A DNA stretch of 64,000 nt. It comes from Neodontobutis hainanensis. Its lineage: Eukaryota; Chordata; Actinopteri; Gobiiformes; Odontobutidae. Position 1 is the first letter of the stretch, and the number at the start of each line of letters is the position of its first letter. The notes beneath the pieces are model-generated. The model was given only the letters and a program-made list of their open reading frames with translations, made no database searches and was not told the origin of the DNA. Shown here piece by piece: positions 59,491 through 64,000 of this stretch. A program made the position numbers and the translations under genes. The DNA is taken from NCBI GenBank assembly GCA_024349245.1, contig JALDNG010000077.1, positions 1,173,001 through 1,237,000 on the forward strand, written 5' to 3'.

Positions 59491-59690
59491 AATGGGAGAA
59501 GGTCCTGGGTCCGATTCCCATCCAGGAGCATGTTTTCCCTGTGTCTGTGTAGGTTCCTTCCGGGTACTCTGCTTTCCCCTACAATTGTTCAATAGTCCCT
59601 TACCCCCATGGGGCCAAAATAGATCTGTAATCACAGTGGGACTTTCCTTGATAAATAAAGGTTGAATAAAAAATCTAAATTAAAAAGCAT
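59491..59690 (+). mobile_element. probable tRNA-derived SINE
   Basis: B-box-like GGGTCCGATTCCCATCCAGG, then GTTCCTTCCGGGTACTCTGC and a tail CTTGATAAATAAAGGTTGAA ending in an A-rich run, typical of a fish SINE. The 5' edge is uncertain. Confidence 0.6.
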
Positions 59691-61400
59691 GGTTTGTTTG
59701 AAGAATACACCATGGTACTTTTTTTTTACTTATTGCATAACATATGAAAATACCCCATTGTGGCTGTAGTCTTTGAGTTATTGTCTGGAGCAAATGTGAC
59801 AGGTTTACTGCACTCTACCCTGAAATATTATGCATCTTACCATTATTTATCTACTTGCTCTGTGTAACCAGTAGCTTATAGCTGTCTTGTGTTTGGTTGC
59901 TGCTTCATTGTTTTGACTGATTATGCTGTATTGAATTAGTGGAATTCTTTAATAATAATAACTTTTATATCAAAAATGAGTCTGTGGGAGCTGTTGGAAA
60001 ATCCTTGACTAATGTGTATATTTTCTTTGGGGCCTCACAGCATGGTTTTTCTAAGCACTTCACTTCCCTCTTGGTTTCCAACACGTGGTGCTAGGTATAT
60101 TGTTCAATTGGGAAAAGGTTGATGGTGTCGTATTCTGTCTGTCAACACTATAAGATGAGATGTAGCACTTAGCAAATCTGGATAAGCATCTGTTATTGTT
60201 TTTGAAGCCTTCCCAGAGCTTATATGTCATGATTAATTAATTGCAGTTTGCAGTGTGTTAGCTGAGGAACTGTGTGACAATGTGTGAACGGTGTATGACA
60301 CACACAACTGCATGGACTGATTAATATCTTTCTTATATTTGTTCTTCTACAGGAGAGCATAAGACATACTTACTGTATGTATCAAGGCTTTATCTTCTTC
60401 TATGTTAGACATGTGTTTATTAACAGTTCCTTTTAGTATGTACAAACTCAAGGCATGCTAAGATTGCTAAACACGATGATGCTTTTTTTGGCAAGAGTCA
60501 ATCTGGCCCCGAGGCAGCGGGGATTCCTTTCCCCCATGTGTCGGCTAATGTTTACTGAGACCTGAGGACCCAGAATGGACCACAGGATTTCATAATCCAC
60601 TGCCCATACACTGGAGCAAGGGCAAAAAAAATATATTCTTTTTGTGTTGTTTCATTCATGGGTAATTTCCCCATAGCTAGCCTCATCCTGGAAGCCACAG
60701 ATGTATAAAGGCAGAAGCAGAAAGTGAGAGATTTGCAGGAGAAATGTCCACATTCTGGAAAAAGCCTGTTCTATTTGTATTCCACCTAATTTGTTTCCTC
60801 TCATTGATGTGTATTAACTAACTATATATTGAATTTATGAGAGCTATATAAGTCAAAAGATACAGATGATGTCAGCAGTTCTTTAAGAAAAGGAGGGAGT
60901 GGGCATCTGTGGAATCACTACTCAACACTTTTTGTCCTACTCTCTTGCCACTGGCCATTCTCCAAGTGTAGTTCAGGATCGATGCACTGAAGTGAGTTCT
61001 GAATGACACCGTCTAGGTAAAACCCACTCAGACCAGTGCGAGGGCTGTATAAATCTGGATTTCAGCGATGTGATGTGTCACATAGCAAAGCAGCAGCACT
61101 TCTTCTTCTTTATTATTTTAGAGTGTTGCGTTTAATGAGCCAAGCCCAGCCATGGGACAGTTTTTGACTTCCTATAATGTAAATCATACTTTCCATTGAG
61201 AGGAAAAACAGCATCTACAACCAAAGACCTTAAACTTCCCCCATCAATATGTGTTTTTACTGCCAGAGCAGCCTGGGACTGTTCTACTGCTTCCCTCGTA
61301 TCTGGGCAGCATTTACGGCATTCAATATGTAGAGTATCCTATAGAGGAAAAAACGTACAGTCTATGTATGCACATTTTAAACATCCTATCTTGAAGAAGA
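59691..61400. other. gene-free stretch
   Basis: Only short open frames; I recognise nothing in it. Confidence 0.55.
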
Positions 61401-61552
61401 GGGGTTCACAATGGCAGAGTCCCACAGGAAGATGGTTGTGAGTTCAAACCCCGGCTGACTCTGTCCTTTCTGTGAGGTGTCTGCATGTCGTTACTGTGGG
61501 TTCTCTCCAGGTACTCTGGCTTCCTCCCACCGTCCGAAGACAGCAATAGTTG
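61401..61552 (+). mobile_element. DANA/Mermaid-like SINE, 5' part only
   Basis: A head with GGTTGTGAGTTCAAACCCCG (B-box) and the core TCTCCAGGTACTCTGGCTTC and CCTCCCACCGTCCGAAGACA, ending abruptly without the usual tail. Same family as 51031-51400 but more diverged. Confidence 0.8.
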
Positions 61553-64000
61553 TGTATAGTTTTATGTCTCATCATCCACAGCAGCCTACCCACTTGCACC
61601 TCCAGGAATAAATCAACCGATGTAAGAACAAGAGAAAAAAAAAAACAATGTACTACATAAAAATCTTACAAATGAAAGTTAAACTTAGATTAAATTAGAA
61701 GTTATTTCTTTGAGGAATACCAGTAATTCTTTAAGACAGTGTCCTCACTATTTATGTATAAGTTGCCCCGACGCCCCTCATGGTGTACATGGACAGCATA
61801 AATGTTTCTCTCCTGCGCTCTTGACTGATATCTGGTCAGCACAGAATTGCAAAATGGGATCATCTTATGGTGGATAAAAAGATGTTCACTTCCATAAACT
61901 CGGTGGATTAGCTGGTGGCTTCACTATGCTGATATACGCATTGCAGGCACAGTATGTACGTGCATTGCAGGCAAAGAAAGTCAAGGGTGCATTGTTGGCA
62001 TTGTATTAGTGTGAAAGGTAACTGTCTCTCAAGTCTTTCACTGTCAAGGAAAATGCAGGAACAAAATGAGCCCTTGATTAAAAACATTACAAAGACAACA
62101 AACCATTAGAACAATAACAAGGAAGCATAAAATAATGTACATAAATAAACATTTGTGAACCTTTGACCGCTTGAAGCCAACACTGCTTGATACATTGAGC
62201 ACAGAACATCATGCATAAAAATAAGGATCCGACCGGGAAAACTCAGTCACATTGATTTTGTGAAATGTGTGATATGATAGATTTTATGCAGCGGGCCTAT
62301 ACCTCAATTGCTAGAAGTGATTTCTGAAGTGTCAACAAATTAAAGCCAACCTTTCTTTAAGACTGATGATGGCAGCTGAACGGCCACAAAATCCTAACTA
62401 ACACAAGACAATTAAATCATTTAGTAAAAAAAGAGCCAACACATCTGGCACATTGTGATTTAAACATAAAAATAATAATTGTGTGTTTCTATTTATATTG
62501 AAGGCAGTTGTAAGCCACACTGTTTTATTGCCCTGACAATGTAGAAAAAAATGACAACAGTGTCTTAAGACCTCCTTGAATGGACAATATAGTTTAATAT
62601 TAAAGTCTCCACTGCATAGTTCCTTAGACTTTCAAGCTTCCTATCTTAAGGAGAGTTCACAAATAGGTGAATACTAGTGTTTAGATGTTGCATATTTACT
62701 GCCATGTGCCTTGTGAAATTTCTAAGTGCTTCTTGCTGTTGAAACAGTTCAGAGGCTCAGAAGTAAGAACAAGTGGTTCAATCATTTTGTTTATACTCGG
62801 ATCCTTGGTCAAAACAAGCCCAACGTTCTTCCTGTCTCTGGTATATACAGTATACAGTGTGCAAATGTGTTAGTGCATGCAAACAGGAGAATGGCCACAT
62901 GATGGATTTTGAGTGTCCAAAGCTGCGGAGACTTCAGCCAAAAGCAAAACTTTGACGTGGGCACCAGAAAATTTTGCATGCGCTCCCCAACGTTTACTTA
63001 ATGGAAAAAATATGTGTGTCCCAAACTTTTTTTTCTTTAAAGTGCAAAGCAAATGAGTAAATTTAATGAGAGAAATGTATTTCATGGTATTTCATATATA
63101 CATATAGGCTGTTGTTATTATTTTACCTGAGGTTTGGTGGAAATGTTAAATTGTAAAAAATAAATAAAAAAATTCTTTTTTAACACTGGGTTGAGCTAGA
63201 CAGCTATAAACTATGAAATGATATTGCATTGAAGCACATTCATTGATTGACTTCTGTTTTCTGATGTGTTTCATTAACTTTCACCAGAGAATGATTGATT
63301 TGAGCAGTGTGAGATCTTTTCTGTTAGACAGGGGCAGAAATTGAATTTAGGTCCCAGGTTGATAGAAGATTTGTTTACAGGTATGCATTTTACATGTGTT
63401 GTTTTTGTGTGGCCATGAAGAGACAGCATGTCTGCAGCTTATTGCTCCAAAGAGCACTTTATTTTAATAACAGCCTTGTATTTAGCTGCTTTTATACACA
63501 GCCCATCCCTGCTCCACCCCAACTTGTCATGTCATTCACTTGTAAAATAAAAGAATTTCTGACATTACAGCGGAAACACTGAGTCAAATTAATCAGCATG
63601 TCAGGAAATGATGGACAGTAATCTTTATGAGCATTATGGCATAAAACCATTAAAAGCTCTCCGGCATGTCAAAACAAAAAGCAGCGAGGATGTTGGCTGA
63701 CACACATGCTGCCCCCAACCAAAGCTCACAACCCCTCAGTGTTAGATAAGGTGGTAATAAGATATAGTCAAAGCCTGGCAGCTAATCTGATATTTCACCT
63801 CTGTGAGAGATAGCAAAGATATAAAAAACGTATTAGGAGTGGGCACTAAGAGGATTAGAGTATGGAAACGGATGTGTGCCGGCCTTTTAATCCACTCATG
63901 CTTAACCCTTTCAAGCTGGCCAGTCTGCTACACACAAACAATGATTATTTAGACCTGCTTTCAGTGGAGCGATTGCTCTTGTTTCAGGCCAGTAACTCTT
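61553..64000. other. gene-free stretch at the right edge
   Basis: A+T-rich DNA with short chance open frames. No gene, RNA or repeat family recognised. Confidence 0.55.

Overview
This is a vertebrate nuclear DNA window, almost certainly from a teleost fish. The main gene is a clear orthologue of protocadherin-19 (pcdh19). The dispersed repeats are fish types: tRNA-derived SINEs of the DANA/Mermaid kind, SINEs with an L2-like tail, a short hAT-type element and a PNMA-like gypsy retrotransposon. The species cannot be told from sequence alone.

Layout. Positions 1-35212 hold pcdh19 on the minus strand: four coding exons (33082-35212, 29848-30175, 6202-6260 and 4182-4354) with proper GT/AG borders. 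The second intron is 23.6 kb. The last coding exon, carrying the C-terminus, lies beyond the left edge. Exon 1 encodes the signal peptide, six cadherin repeats and the membrane segment; exons 2-4 encode most of the cytoplasmic tail. Exon 1 has a reading-frame break near 35000, which may be a sequence error or a real mutation. A CpG-rich, promoter-like stretch with a CCAAT box and a GC box sits at about 35930-36070. Intron 2 contains a 1065-bp non-autonomous hAT-like element (15044-16108) with a perfect 8-bp target duplication.

Positions 35213-41516 are gene-free upstream DNA. At 41521-50921 lies a 9.4-kb Ty3/gypsy retrotransposon on the plus strand with two nearly identical 1.46-kb LTRs, a 4-bp target duplication, a primer-binding-site candidate and a polypurine tract. 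Its gag resembles the PNMA gene family: an RRM-like N-terminal domain, a PNMA-type capsid and a CCHC knuckle. Protease, reverse transcriptase, RNase H and integrase follow. A classic -1 slippery heptamer (TTTAAAC) sits directly before the gag stop. Several short indels break the frames elsewhere, while the LTRs differ only by homopolymer-length changes. The insertion is therefore young, and residual indel errors in the sequence are likely.

Positions 50926-64000 hold no recognisable gene. They carry SINEs (one with a perfect 10-bp target duplication, one nested pair), simple repeats, possible old DNA-transposon fragments and one long hairpin at 57282-57340. Apart from pcdh19 and the retroelement proteins I see no convincing coding sequence, and no tRNA, rRNA or CRISPR.
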